Below, piece by piece: positions 7,995 to 16,964 of a stretch of DNA of 64,000 nt. The notes below the pieces were generated by a model. It did not search any database. It was not told the origin of the DNA and was given only the letters and a program-made list of their open reading frames with translations. The position numbers and the translations under genes were made by a program. The first letter of the stretch is position 1. Each line of letters begins with the position of its first letter. Source of the stretch: Rheinheimera aquimaris (GTDB lineage Bacteria; Pseudomonadota; Gammaproteobacteria; Enterobacterales; Alteromonadaceae); contig NZ_JAJAVQ010000001.1 of the NCBI RefSeq assembly GCF_020531985.1, forward strand, positions 806,001 to 870,000, given 5' to 3'.

Positions 7995-9121
7995 CTAAAG
8001 AATCTCTCTATACTGTGAGTAACATCGCTAATTTGTTCATCTGTAATGCTGAAGTAAAGCGGCAAACGCACCAAACGCTCGCTCTCAAGCGTTGTATAAA
8101 TATCTTCGCCGTGCATTGCACCAAACTTACTACCGCCTGGTGCGCTGTGTAAAGGTACGTAATGGAATACTGCAGTGATACCCTGCTCTTTCAAATAGCT
8201 TAGTAGGTTGGTTCTGACGTCAATGTCTTTAACTTTTACATAGTACATATGCGCATTATGTTCACAATCAGCCGGGATCTGTGGCAGCGTCAAAACACCT
8301 TTATCCTGTAACGGTTTAAGAGCATCGTTGTATTGTTGCCATACCGCCATCCGTTTAGCCGAAATAAGCTCTGCCTCAGTCAACTGACCGTACAAGTAAG
8401 CGGCTTGCAACTCTGACGGCAAATAACTGCTACCTACATCGACCCAAGTGTATTTGTCCACCATACCGCGAAAAAACTGGCTACGGTTAGTCCCTTTTTC
8501 ACGAATAACTTCGGCACGCTGGACAAAGGTAGGGTCGTTTATCACCAGCAAACCACCTTCACCACCGCTGGTGACATTTTTAGTTTCGTGAAAACTAAAT
8601 GCCGATAAATGTCCTTTAATACCAACCGGCTGACCTTTGTAAAAAGCATCGAAGGCTTGCGCGGCATCTTCCACCACATAAAGGTTATGCTTAGCGGCTA
8701 TTGCCATAATCGCGTCCATATCACAACTGACACCGGCATAATGCACAGGTACTATGGCTTTGGTTTTTGCAGTAATAGCCGCCTCAATCAGCGTTTCGTC
8801 AATGTTCATGGTGTCAGGGCGAACATCAACAAACACCACCTTAGCACCGCGCAGCACAAAAGGGTTGGCAGTGCTGACGAAGGTGTAACTGGGCATGATG
8901 ACTTCATCGCCCGGTTGAATATTAATTAGTATCGCCGCCATCTCAAGCGCATGTGTGCACGACGGAGTCAACAAGGCTTTAGCGCAACCAAGGTGCTGCT
9001 CAAACCATTTCTGACACTTTAAACCATAAGGCCCATCCCCGGATTGTTTGGCGCTGCGCATTGCATCCAGTACATATTGATCTTCGGCACCGGTATAAGG
9101 GGGATGATTAAAAGGAATCAT
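7991..9121 (-). CDS. rffA: dTDP-4-amino-4,6-dideoxygalactose transaminase (WecE/RffA family)
   Basis: A 376-residue PLP-dependent sugar aminotransferase (DegT/DnrJ/EryC1 family). The N-terminus IPFNHPPYTG, the Asp of VVEDAAQAF (D152) that contacts the pyridine nitrogen, and the PLP lysine in SFHETKN (K181) match WecE. It would aminate dTDP-4-keto-6-deoxyglucose, made by the adjacent RmlA and RmlB, at C4 using glutamate, giving dTDP-Fuc4N (or the gluco epimer as in VioA). The N-terminal 14 bases overlap the acyltransferase gene, which probably acylates the new amino group. In E. coli the same enzyme serves enterobacterial common antigen; here it belongs to the O-antigen/capsule locus. Confidence 0.88.
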   Translation of the reverse strand: MIPFNHPPYTGAEDQYVLDAMRSAKQSGDGPYGLKCQKWFEQHLGCAKALLTPSCTHALEMAAILINIQPGDEVIMPSYTFVSTANPFVLRGAKVVFVDVRPDTMNIDETLIEAAITAKTKAIVPVHYAGVSCDMDAIMAIAAKHNLYVVEDAAQAFDAFYKGQPVGIKGHLSAFSFHETKNVTSGGEGGLLVINDPTFVQRAEVIREKGTNRSQFFRGMVDKYTWVDVGSSYLPSELQAAYLYGQLTEAELISAKRMAVWQQYNDALKPLQDKGVLTLPQIPADCEHNAHMYYVKVKDIDVRTNLLSYLKEQGITAVFHYVPLHSAPGGSKFGAMHGEDIYTTLESERLVRLPLYFSITDEQISDVTHSIERFFS

Positions 9122-9680
9122 TATTTATCTCTCTAAAGAACTGCTGTTCCAGCTGCAACAAATCACGCTTTCGGTCATTCAGGCGCCGGGCCGGGATGCC
9201 GGTATAAATACCCCAGGGCTGCGTACTTTTGATAAGTAGCGACATAGCGCCCACTGCACAGCCCTCAGCCAATATAACACCCGGCATTATGGTAGCGCCG
9301 GCACCGACAATAGTTTGCCTGCCGAGCAATACCGGGGCAAATAACTCGTTCTTGAATTTCTTCGGGATAAGCGAGTTGACCATGGTTGCGCCGGAATAAT
9401 CGTCTGACTGAGCAAACACTTTCACGCCATAAGCCAGTGTACAAAAATCTTCCAGCGTTATACCTGGGCTACCACCTGCGACCAGACACATAGGCGTAAT
9501 GTGGCAATAACTGCCAATGCTCACCGAGCCTGAAACAACACAAAAATCATCTATGCGGCTGTTATCACCAATAGATATTTGCTCCGGGTTATAAATGGCA
9601 GCCTTGTCACTGATGCGGACATTTTTGCCAAGGGCTTTAAAACCCATTTCAGCGAGCTGCTGCTGAGAAAAGTAGGCCAT
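9108..9680 (-). CDS. Left-handed beta-helix (hexapeptide) acyltransferase, likely amino-sugar N-acyltransferase
   Basis: A 190-residue hexapeptide-repeat acyltransferase of the WbbJ/LacA type, with repeats such as ISIGDNSRIDD, VSIGSYCHI and IVGAGATIMPGVILAEGCAVGAMSLL, ending in IYTGIPARRLNDRKR. The frame can be read from a TTG at 9704, but ATG at 9680 is preceded by AGAGG at good spacing and begins MAYFSQQQLAEMG. Located between the WecE-type transaminase and rmlA, it is the best candidate to acetylate (or otherwise acylate) the 4-amino group. It replaces the GNAT-type WecD used for Fuc4NAc in enterics. Acyl donor not determined. Confidence 0.82.
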   Translation of the reverse strand: MAYFSQQQLAEMGFKALGKNVRISDKAAIYNPEQISIGDNSRIDDFCVVSGSVSIGSYCHITPMCLVAGGSPGITLEDFCTLAYGVKVFAQSDDYSGATMVNSLIPKKFKNELFAPVLLGRQTIVGAGATIMPGVILAEGCAVGAMSLLIKSTQPWGIYTGIPARRLNDRKRDLLQLEQQFFREINNDSF

Positions 9681-9681
9681 A

Positions 9682-10557
9682 TTAACCTCTATGCTCCCGG
9701 GCAATCTGCATTAGATACTGACCATAGCTGTTCTTGCCAGCTTTTTCACCGGCAGCGAATAATTGCTCGCGGGACAGCCAGCCATTGTAAAATGCTATTT
9801 CTTCCAGTGCTGCTATTTTATAGCCTTGCCGATGTTCTATCGTTTGCACAAAGGTGCTCGCATCGAGCAGGCTGTCAAAAGTGCCGGTATCAAGCCAGGC
9901 AAAGCCGCGCCCGAGAATTTCGACACTCAGCTTGCCCTGCTCCAGATAGCGCCGGTTAACACAGGTAATTTCAAGCTCGCCACGCTCTGACGGCGCTATT
10001 GTTTTAGCAATGCTGATAACATCATTGTCATAAAAATACAGCCCGGTAACGGCACAATTTGACTTAGGTTGCTGCGGCTTTTCTTCTATTGATATCGCCT
10101 TATAGTTACGGTCAAACTCAACTACACCAAAACGTTCAGGATCTTTTACCTGATAAGCAAATACTGTGGCGCCGCTTGCTTTGGCAGCAGCAGATTTCAG
10201 TTTAGGGCTAAAGCCCGGGCCGTAAAAAATATTGTCGCCCAGCACCAGACACACACTGTCGTTACCGATAAACTGCTCGCCGATAATAAATGCCTGCGCC
10301 AAACCATCCGGGCTATGCTGCACGGCATAGCTGAGGCTTATCCCAAAGTCTGCGCCATCACCCAATAACCGCTGAAACGCAGCCTGATCTTCCGGTGTGG
10401 TAATAATTAAAATATCGCGGATACCCGCCAGCATTAACACAGACAAAGGATAATAAATCATCGGTTTGTCATACACCGGCAGCAACTGCTTAGACACGCC
10501 TCTGGTTATCGGGTAAAGCCGGGTACCAGAGCCACCGGCTAAGATAATACCTTTCAT
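9682..10557 (-). CDS. rfbA: Glucose-1-phosphate thymidylyltransferase (RmlA)
   Basis: A 291-residue nucleotidyltransferase making dTDP-glucose from dTTP and glucose-1-phosphate. The N-terminus has the signature [11 protein letters not shown] (from residue 8) and the sugar-phosphate lysine region [18 protein letters not shown]; length and full collinearity match RmlA. It starts 4 bases after rmlB stops, and its stop overlaps the ribosome-site region of the acyltransferase gene. Its product feeds both dTDP-L-rhamnose (RmlB, C, D) and the 4-amino-sugar branch (RmlB, WecE-type). Confidence 0.97.
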   Translation of the reverse strand: MKGIILAGGSGTRLYPITRGVSKQLLPVYDKPMIYYPLSVLMLAGIRDILIITTPEDQAAFQRLLGDGADFGISLSYAVQHSPDGLAQAFIIGEQFIGNDSVCLVLGDNIFYGPGFSPKLKSAAAKASGATVFAYQVKDPERFGVVEFDRNYKAISIEEKPQQPKSNCAVTGLYFYDNDVISIAKTIAPSERGELEITCVNRRYLEQGKLSVEILGRGFAWLDTGTFDSLLDASTFVQTIEHRQGYKIAALEEIAFYNGWLSREQLFAAGEKAGKNSYGQYLMQIAREHRG

Positions 10558-10561
10558 GCTT

Positions 10562-11626
10562 TCAGCTCCCTTGGCCTAACCGCTGCAGCGAATAACTACC
10601 GTCAAGCACAGCCCGCCACCAGGTCTGATTAGCTAAAAACCATTGCACAGTTTTACGCAAACCGCTGTCAAATGTCTCTTGTGGTGCCCAGCCCAGCTCA
10701 CGCTCTATTTTACCGGCATCTATTGCATAACGCAGGTCGTGGCCGGGCCTGTCTGTGACATAAGTAATTAAATCTTCGTAGTGCTGCACACCCGCCGGTT
10801 TTTGTGGCGCCAGCTCTTCAAGCAAACTACATAGCGTCCTTACTACCTCAATATTCTGCTTTTCGTTATGGCCGCCAATGTTATAGGTTTCGCCAACCTC
10901 GCCTTCTGTGACAACTTTGTACAAGGCGCGGGCATGATCTTCAACATATAGCCAGTCTCTGATCTGATTACCTTTACCGTAAACCGGTAACGCCTTACCT
11001 GCCAGGGCATTTAAAATCATCAGCGGAATAAGCTTTTCCGGAAAATGGTAAGGGCCATAGTTATTTGAACAGTTAGTCACGATAACAGGCAAACCGTAGG
11101 TGCGGTGCCAGGCACGTACCAGATGATCTGAGCTGGCTTTACTTGCTGAATAAGGGCTGCTTGGTGCGTAAGGTGTGGTTTCTGTGAAGAGATCATCACT
11201 GCCGTGTAAGTCACCAAACACTTCATCAGTGGAAATATGATGAAAGCGAAACGCTGTTTTGCGCTCCGCCGGCAATGCCGACCAGTAGCTGCGGGCGGCC
11301 TCTAACAGGGTATAAGTACCAACAATATTGGTTTCAATAAAAGCTGCCGGGCCATCAATAGAGCGATCAACATGGCTCTCGGCGGCTAAATGCATTACGA
11401 CGTCTGGCTGATACTGGTTAAATACCCGCTCCAGCTCTTGGCGGTGACATACGTCAACTTGCTCAAAGGCATAACGAGAACTGCCAGCTACTGTTTCAAG
11501 CGAAGCTAAATTACCGGCGTAGGTCAGCTTATCGACATTAACTACACTGGCCTGAGTATTGGTGATGATATGGCGTACAACGGCAGAACCAATAAAGCCT
11601 GCACCGCCGGTTACTAACACTTTCAT
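10562..11626 (-). CDS. rfbB: dTDP-glucose 4,6-dehydratase (RmlB)
   Basis: A 354-residue NAD+-dependent extended [11 protein letters not shown] at residues 7-14 binds NAD; the catalytic Thr-Asp-Glu is STDEVFG (T133, D134, E135), and YSASK supplies Y159 and K163. It converts dTDP-glucose to dTDP-4-keto-6-deoxyglucose, the branch point for rhamnose and the 4-amino sugar. ATG at 11626 overlaps the Wzz-gene stop (ATGA), so expression is coupled to the chain-length regulator. Confidence 0.97.
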   Translation of the reverse strand: MKVLVTGGAGFIGSAVVRHIITNTQASVVNVDKLTYAGNLASLETVAGSSRYAFEQVDVCHRQELERVFNQYQPDVVMHLAAESHVDRSIDGPAAFIETNIVGTYTLLEAARSYWSALPAERKTAFRFHHISTDEVFGDLHGSDDLFTETTPYAPSSPYSASKASSDHLVRAWHRTYGLPVIVTNCSNNYGPYHFPEKLIPLMILNALAGKALPVYGKGNQIRDWLYVEDHARALYKVVTEGEVGETYNIGGHNEKQNIEVVRTLCSLLEELAPQKPAGVQHYEDLITYVTDRPGHDLRYAIDAGKIERELGWAPQETFDSGLRKTVQWFLANQTWWRAVLDGSYSLQRLGQGS

Positions 11627-12561
11627 TTTTCTTTCTTCATTACCAGACGAATCATCAGAAAACCCACCCCGCCAATAAATACAACCACGGCGGCACCTAT
11701 GACCATAATTGCTCTGCCCGGTTTATATTTCTTTTCCGGCACTATGGCTGCATCCACAGTTTCCAGAATATATTCTGGTTTAACATTGGCTAACATCAGG
11801 GTTTTCGTTTGCTCTTCAATCAGCTGGTACAGTACCGTTTTTATTTCGGTAATTTTGGTATCCGCAACCTGCTGTTCCAGATAAGCAATACTGGATTGCG
11901 CTTCACTGACATCGCGTTGGCGCATTTCATCATTTAAATCTGCAATCAGTGCCGTTGTCCAGTCACGTGCTATGGTGGGAGACACATGCTCCAGCATAAC
12001 TTTCACCATACCGTTGGTTTTATCCTCTGTAACAGTCAAGTTATCAAGAAAGTATTCATGCGCCTCTTGCAAGCTGGGCTTCGGTTGGCGAGGCCAACGC
12101 ACATTTCTCACCCAAGTCTGGCTATCAGCATCATAAATATCATCATCTAAAATCAGTGTGTCGGTTTCAGGATCCCAACTTTCAGCTGCCATAAGCGGCA
12201 CCAAAATCTGATGTTTTTCGGCAAATTTAAAGAAAAACTCACGTGACTTTAGTTTCTCAAGCGCGATAACGCTTTTATTGCCTTCACCTTTACCAAGGCT
12301 AATGCCAGCCAGTGACGCCAGGCCGCCAAACTGGCCAGCTAAGCTCCCCAGCTTACCCCCTGCGCCTTCTTCAACCGGCGTTACCAGCGCTTCAGCCCGG
12401 TATATATTTGGCAGAGTCAGGCTGTATAGGGCTACAACCACGGCAACCAGAAATGAAATCCCGCCTAACCAGAACTTAACGCGCCAGATTTCACTAAACA
12501 GTTCATTGAGTCCGATTTCGTCATTGGCATAGCCGACATCACTTGTTAAGTCTTTGCTCAT
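11623..12561 (-). CDS. Wzz-family polysaccharide chain-length/co-polymerase protein
   Basis: A 312-residue inner-membrane protein with a short cytoplasmic N-terminus, a first membrane helix (about residues 31-52), a large periplasmic domain with coiled-coil character and a second helix near the C-terminus preceded by [10 protein letters not shown], the Pro-rich Wzz/GNVR arrangement. It should set polymer length together with Wzy. The frame extends upstream to 12642, into the end of the export gene, but ATG at 12561 lies 14 bases past that gene's stop and starts the natural N-terminus MSKDLTS. No BY-kinase domain is attached and no kinase or phosphatase gene is nearby. Confidence 0.85.
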   Translation of the reverse strand: MSKDLTSDVGYANDEIGLNELFSEIWRVKFWLGGISFLVAVVVALYSLTLPNIYRAEALVTPVEEGAGGKLGSLAGQFGGLASLAGISLGKGEGNKSVIALEKLKSREFFFKFAEKHQILVPLMAAESWDPETDTLILDDDIYDADSQTWVRNVRWPRQPKPSLQEAHEYFLDNLTVTEDKTNGMVKVMLEHVSPTIARDWTTALIADLNDEMRQRDVSEAQSSIAYLEQQVADTKITEIKTVLYQLIEEQTKTLMLANVKPEYILETVDAAIVPEKKYKPGRAIMVIGAAVVVFIGGVGFLMIRLVMKKEK

Positions 12562-12575
12562 TACTAATCCGTTTG

Positions 12576-15323
12576 TTAGAAACTGTTCAATGCTGCAACG
12601 GCCACTGCACTCTGATAGAAAATCTGCGTCACTTGCGTCCACAAACTTAAGTTGTCTTTATATTCAGTGTCCAGCGGTGCCACTATAGTGTCGCCTGCTT
12701 TGAGGCTGTTTTTACTGACGCTAAACCAACTGTTTTCTGGCACCATTACGGAACCATCAGCCCGTATTACATAAACACGGTCATTATCAGCCCGCTTACG
12801 GAAGCCACCGGCCAACTTCAGGTAATCATCCAACGTAAGATTCGCCGCAAAACGATGGCTGCTGGGATGCTGAACCTCACCAACAATAGCAATGGTATTG
12901 TTTACCCGCGGGATATGCAGTTTATCGCCATCTTCCACCGGTAAATCTGCTGACGGGTCTCCTGCCATAATCATTGGCAAATTAATAACCAGACGGCCAA
13001 CCGGTTTCACTTTTTCGATTTCGCTGATCATGGTGATAGCATCTTCCGGTGTAATGCGGGCTGTTTCGCTGGATAAGGATTTTGCGGCGATATCTGCACG
13101 CAACTGCTCACTGAGCTTTTTCAGCTGCTGGGTTTCACGCTCACGGATCTGCTCACGGGTAAACACTGAGCCGTCAACAAAGGCATTGGCAGTTACCCCT
13201 CCGGCACGCTTTAACACGTCAGCGAGCATTTCCCCCTGCTGAATAGTGTAAACGCCTGGAAACTTAACCTCACCGGTCAGCTCTATGGTGCGATCTAAAT
13301 CCCACTCAGGAACAGGAAACACATTCAAGCGATCACGACTTGCCAGTTTCACTGTCTGACCGCCAGATAGTACCTCCGTCAAATCTACGACAGAGTGTTC
13401 TACGTTCAGGCCGCGACTGGCGTCAACACGGGAGATAGCTCGGGACAATTCAGCGCGGCGTAAAAAGGCTGAGTCTTTCAAGCCACCGGCTGCATCGATC
13501 AGATCCCGTACATCCGCATTTTTAGCCAGTGGGTATTCGCCCTCTACCAAGACTTCACCGCTGACACTGACAACCTGAGGCTCGGCGCCGTTACGGGCCT
13601 GCAAGCGCAACTTTTCCAATACCGGATATAACAGTTCGGTACGGGTAAGATGAGGCGTCAGCTTTATCAGTTCAGGGTCATCCAACACGTGCTGCAGTAA
13701 ATAGCTGAAATTCTCTTTCAGGGCTTTTTGCTGATCCGGCTTAGAAATATCCTCAGCATATAAGCGGCTTTCTCCCTGTCTGAATTTATTAATTTCTTCA
13801 TTCAGTAACTCTTCTGTCAGTTGTTCCTGTTCTGACATGAGCCGGAAGCCCTCTTCCGCCAGATCCAGCTGATTTAACCAACGTAATTCAACGGCAATAT
13901 CAAAGCGTTTTTCCAATGCATCGCGCAGATATTTGTTTAATGCTGAGCGCTGATAAGTCTGCAACGCATTGTGAAACACGATCACAGTATCACGGGCCTG
14001 CAACTCTATATTTTCGCTACCTGCCGGCTGTGCTATTGCATCGGCAAGCCTAAATTGCAGCACCTCTACGTCGCCCAGTGTATTTACTTCACGCAGCACA
14101 ATACCGTAGTTCAGATCTGCAGTACGCTGTAAGTCTGACCATCTTGAACCCAATAAGTCTGTCAGGTGTAGACCTTGGCGCCAGGCATGGATACCGGGAC
14201 GGGCCACCGCTCCGGCCAGCGTCACTGAATTTTTGATTTGTGGTGAAGTAGCGCCAACTCTGAGCACATCACCGGCTCGGGCCTTTATCTGTTGTTGTGC
14301 CTTATCTGTTAAATCAACACTGAGGTAATCGCGCAGATGCTGATCGTTAAAACGCTGTAATACAGCTTGCTGCGGGTAAGCTCCGGGCTTGGCACCGCCG
14401 GCCATGTTCAGCAGATCCAGCAGCGAGTCATCTGCAGCCACTTCATACAGTGCAGGCCGGTGCACTTCTCCGGCGACCTCAGCAATAGCACTTACCGGTG
14501 CGATAAAAATCACATCGCCGTCTTTTAAATGCAGGTTGTTTCTGGCATCGCCTTTTAACAGCAAGGCGTACAAGTCAAAGGTTGCAACACTTTTGCCTGA
14601 GCGCTGTACCGAAATCTGCCGCAGGCTACCAATATCACTTACCCCACCGGCGGCATAAAGGGCCTGGGTTACTGAACTTAGCGCCGGCAAATTATACGAG
14701 CCCGGGTACTTTGCCTCACCAGCGATTAATACGTTAATTGTCCGCAGAGATCCCATGCTGACGGCTACATCTGTACCCAGAAGCTGCTGCCGTACCCGTT
14801 CAATAATCAGCTGCTTTGCTTCGGCGTAACGTAAACCTGATACCTGTACAGCGCCCATCTCGGCAATATTTACAGCGCCATCACGGTTTACTTCTGCTTG
14901 AATATCGCGGTTTAGTTTGCCAAACAGTTGCAGTAACAGTTTGTCGCCCGGCCCTAAAATATAATTGTCCGGTACCGGCAAATTCTTTGCCGGCGCAAAG
15001 ACTGAACTGGCCTCATCAAACATGTTCAGGCCGAAACGCTTTGGTTTATCGTCTTCTTCGGGCTTTTTCTGCTCAAGCTGTTGTTTTCGGCGTTTTAACC
15101 GATTGTCCTGGTCGGTATCGGTAGTATCAGTATCTGTCTGGGCTGCACTATCAAGCCCCAATTCACTGAGATTTATACCGTATTGCTTAGCCAGCTGTTC
15201 TTGCTGCGCCCTGGGTAGCTGTTTGAACTGCTCCATCATGGCGGGGGTGACGGTTTGCGCAAGACTGTACAGCGGTAGCGCAAAAAACAGAGAGAATGCC
15301 AAATATTTAACGAAATTAACCAC
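12576..15323 (-). CDS. Large polysaccharide export protein with multiple SLBB domains (Wza-like)
   Basis: A 915-residue secreted protein. The signal peptide ends near SLAQ with no lipobox cysteine, unlike classic Wza. A polysaccharide-export domain (PF02563-like, GPGDKLLLQLFGKLN, about 122-195) is followed by about six SLBB-type repeats, recognised by V/I-x-G-E-V-x-x-P-G-x-Y and AGG segments such as VLIAGEAKYPGSYNL, IAEVAGEVHRPALYEV, VSVSGEVLVEGEYPL, IELTGEVKFPGVYTI and IAIVGEVQHPSSHRF. It should form the periplasmic/outer-membrane conduit for the polymer. It is much longer than Wza (about 380 residues) because of the extra SLBB units. It heads the operon segment that continues into wzz-rmlB-rmlA. 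Confidence 0.88.
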   Translation of the reverse strand: MVNFVKYLAFSLFFALPLYSLAQTVTPAMMEQFKQLPRAQQEQLAKQYGINLSELGLDSAAQTDTDTTDTDQDNRLKRRKQQLEQKKPEEDDKPKRFGLNMFDEASSVFAPAKNLPVPDNYILGPGDKLLLQLFGKLNRDIQAEVNRDGAVNIAEMGAVQVSGLRYAEAKQLIIERVRQQLLGTDVAVSMGSLRTINVLIAGEAKYPGSYNLPALSSVTQALYAAGGVSDIGSLRQISVQRSGKSVATFDLYALLLKGDARNNLHLKDGDVIFIAPVSAIAEVAGEVHRPALYEVAADDSLLDLLNMAGGAKPGAYPQQAVLQRFNDQHLRDYLSVDLTDKAQQQIKARAGDVLRVGATSPQIKNSVTLAGAVARPGIHAWRQGLHLTDLLGSRWSDLQRTADLNYGIVLREVNTLGDVEVLQFRLADAIAQPAGSENIELQARDTVIVFHNALQTYQRSALNKYLRDALEKRFDIAVELRWLNQLDLAEEGFRLMSEQEQLTEELLNEEINKFRQGESRLYAEDISKPDQQKALKENFSYLLQHVLDDPELIKLTPHLTRTELLYPVLEKLRLQARNGAEPQVVSVSGEVLVEGEYPLAKNADVRDLIDAAGGLKDSAFLRRAELSRAISRVDASRGLNVEHSVVDLTEVLSGGQTVKLASRDRLNVFPVPEWDLDRTIELTGEVKFPGVYTIQQGEMLADVLKRAGGVTANAFVDGSVFTREQIRERETQQLKKLSEQLRADIAAKSLSSETARITPEDAITMISEIEKVKPVGRLVINLPMIMAGDPSADLPVEDGDKLHIPRVNNTIAIVGEVQHPSSHRFAANLTLDDYLKLAGGFRKRADNDRVYVIRADGSVMVPENSWFSVSKNSLKAGDTIVAPLDTEYKDNLSLWTQVTQIFYQSAVAVAALNSF

Positions 15324-15487
15324 TCGTCGCTCCGGTTCTTATTGGTTTATAGTGCTCTGCAGTGGACCTGAAACAGAAAATATATCCTTTTATCTGTCGG
15401 TATCATCAGGCCAGACCAAGTTGAGAATTCTATAGGCTTTGTTGCTGATTATCGAATTTTTTTTACCTGCCAAGCCGGATACACGAA
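15324..15487. other. Intergenic region between rmlD and the SLBB export gene
   Basis: A 164-base gap in an otherwise tight operon. On the minus strand a TATAAA hexamer (plus-strand tttata at 15346-15351) lies about 22 bases upstream of the export-gene start and could be a -10 element, but no good -35 accompanies it. There is also an A8 run (plus-strand T8) near 15456-15464. No JUMPstart/ops sequence (GGCGGTAG) is present. Possible internal promoter only. Confidence 0.3.
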
Positions 15488-16360
15488 CTAAACGCGCATT
15501 TTTTTTACATACGACTCAATTTCGGTGCGCCAGTCTGTGGCAGGTTGCGTGAATGTGCGCTGAAATAAGCTGCTATCAAGACAAGAATAGGCAGGACGTA
15601 CTGCCAAACTACCGGGGAAAGGGCTGTTTATTGCCGTCAGGCAATGCTGATGTTGTGGTGCCGCCAGCTGATATATCGCCTTCGCAAAATCATACCAACT
15701 GCAATACGGGTATCCACAAAAGTGATACAAGCCGTAAGGTAAACAAGTCTGTGCAGCATAATCCATTGTAAGACGGTAAACCGCCTCAGCCAGAGCACTG
15801 GCCGGTGTCGGCCCGCCTAGCTGATCACTGACGACACTAACAGGCTCACCACGCACAGCACGCCGCCATATAGAACTGGCAAAGTTGCCAGGCAGTGCAC
15901 TGAACAACCAACTGGTTCGAAACGTGATGTATCTTCCGGCCTGCACTACAGCGTCTTCCGCCAGTAACTTAGACTTGCCATACAGATTCAGCGGCGAAGC
16001 CGGGTCTGACTCGGTGTAAGGTGCATTGTGCTGACCATCAAATACGTAATCCGTTGAGAAACTGATCAGCAAACTGTCATATTGCCGGCAAAGGGCGGCC
16101 AGCGAGGCACTGGCCACAGCATTGACCAGCATACAGCGTTCTGGCTGTTGTTCAGCACTGTCAACCGCAGTGTAAGCAGCGCAGTTGATAACGATATCAG
16201 GCCTTACGGCACTGAATAGCCGCTGCAGTGCGCTGTCATCAGTGATGTCTAACATTGCACTGTCGCAGGCTAACACCTTGAATTGTCGCTGTGCGGCATA
16301 CTGCCGCCGCAACAACTGGCCCAACTGGCCTGCAGCACCGGTTATAAGCAGGGTTTTCAA
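15488..16360 (-). CDS. rfbD: dTDP-4-dehydrorhamnose reductase (RmlD), TTG start
   Basis: A 290-residue NAD(P)H-dependent SDR that reduces dTDP-4-keto-L-rhamnose to dTDP-L-rhamnose. TGAAGQLG (residues 7-14) is the cofactor site, FSTDYVFDG and LYGKSKLLAE carry the catalytic Ser/Thr, Tyr and Lys. The start codon is TTG at 16360, overlapping the TGA of rmlC as TTGA, with GAGA about eight bases upstream; no ATG fits. Translational coupling to rmlC is likely. Confidence 0.94.
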   Translation of the reverse strand: MKTLLITGAAGQLGQLLRRQYAAQRQFKVLACDSAMLDITDDSALQRLFSAVRPDIVINCAAYTAVDSAEQQPERCMLVNAVASASLAALCRQYDSLLISFSTDYVFDGQHNAPYTESDPASPLNLYGKSKLLAEDAVVQAGRYITFRTSWLFSALPGNFASSIWRRAVRGEPVSVVSDQLGGPTPASALAEAVYRLTMDYAAQTCLPYGLYHFCGYPYCSWYDFAKAIYQLAAPQHQHCLTAINSPFPGSLAVRPAYSCLDSSLFQRTFTQPATDWRTEIESYVKKMRV

Positions 16361-16890
16361 GCGAAAATCTCGTGGAAATCTGCCGCAGCGCTGTCTTTAG
16401 CAGACTGTATATAAGGCAAGTCAGGCCAAGAGATACCAAGTTCAGCCGAGAAACAGGAAAAAGCGCCCTCGTCAGCCTGATTGTAGTAGTGACTGGTTTT
16501 ATAAATCACATCCGCGACATCAGACAACACCAAAAAGCCATGGGCAAAACCGGGCGGCAGCCATAACTGCTGTGGTTTATGCTCAGACAACACCACGGCT
16601 TGCCAGCGGCCAAAGTTAGCTGAATGCCTGCGCACATCTACCGCGACATCATAAATCTTACCACGCATTACACTGATTAACTTGCCCTGTGGGGCCTGAT
16701 GCTGAAAGTGCATACCACGCAATACACCTTTAACTGACCGTGACCAGTTATCCTGCACCAGCTCATCTTCAATACCGGCCAAGCGGTAATCAGCCACACG
16801 GAAGTTTTCCTGAAAAAAACCACGCTGATCACCAAAGCGCTCAGGTTCAAAGATCAGACTATCAGCCAGCGGAGCTGCAATGACGTTCAT
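16357..16890 (-). CDS. rfbC: dTDP-4-dehydrorhamnose 3,5-epimerase (RmlC)
   Basis: A 177-residue cupin-fold epimerase acting on dTDP-4-keto-6-deoxyglucose. FEPERFGDQRGFFQE (about 14-28) and VLRGMHFQ with the catalytic His (H61) are diagnostic; length is typical. ATG at 16890 has only a weak ribosome site. A terminator-like hairpin with an embedded TATAAT sits just upstream (16907-16938), so rmlC may open its own transcript. It is coupled to rmlD by a 4-base overlap. Confidence 0.96.
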   Translation of the reverse strand: MNVIAAPLADSLIFEPERFGDQRGFFQENFRVADYRLAGIEDELVQDNWSRSVKGVLRGMHFQHQAPQGKLISVMRGKIYDVAVDVRRHSANFGRWQAVVLSEHKPQQLWLPPGFAHGFLVLSDVADVIYKTSHYYNQADEGAFSCFSAELGISWPDLPYIQSAKDSAAADFHEIFA

Positions 16891-16906
16891 TTATACCAGT
16901 TCAGAA

Positions 16907-16938
16907 AAGCAAAACGCCGATTATAGAGCATCGGCGTT
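16907..16938 (-). terminator. Rho-independent terminator/attenuator between tviB and rmlC, with embedded TATAAT
   Basis: Minus-strand reading gives an 8-bp perfect stem (plus-strand arms 16913-16920 and 16931-16938) closing a 10-base loop, followed by TTTTGCTTTTC. A perfect TATAAT (plus-strand 16920-16925) overlaps the loop and 3' arm, about 30 bases before the rmlC ATG, with no good -35. It could end the wecB-tviC-tviB transcript and restart at rmlC, or attenuate. Confidence 0.55.
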
Positions 16939-16964
16939 AAGAGCAGAAAGCATCAATTTAACAA

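Noticed and set aside
14965..15435. 156-codon plus-strand open frame with Ser/Cys-rich translation
   Set aside because: Antisense to the well-supported SLBB export gene; composition is a shadow and there is no ribosome site or recognisable domain.
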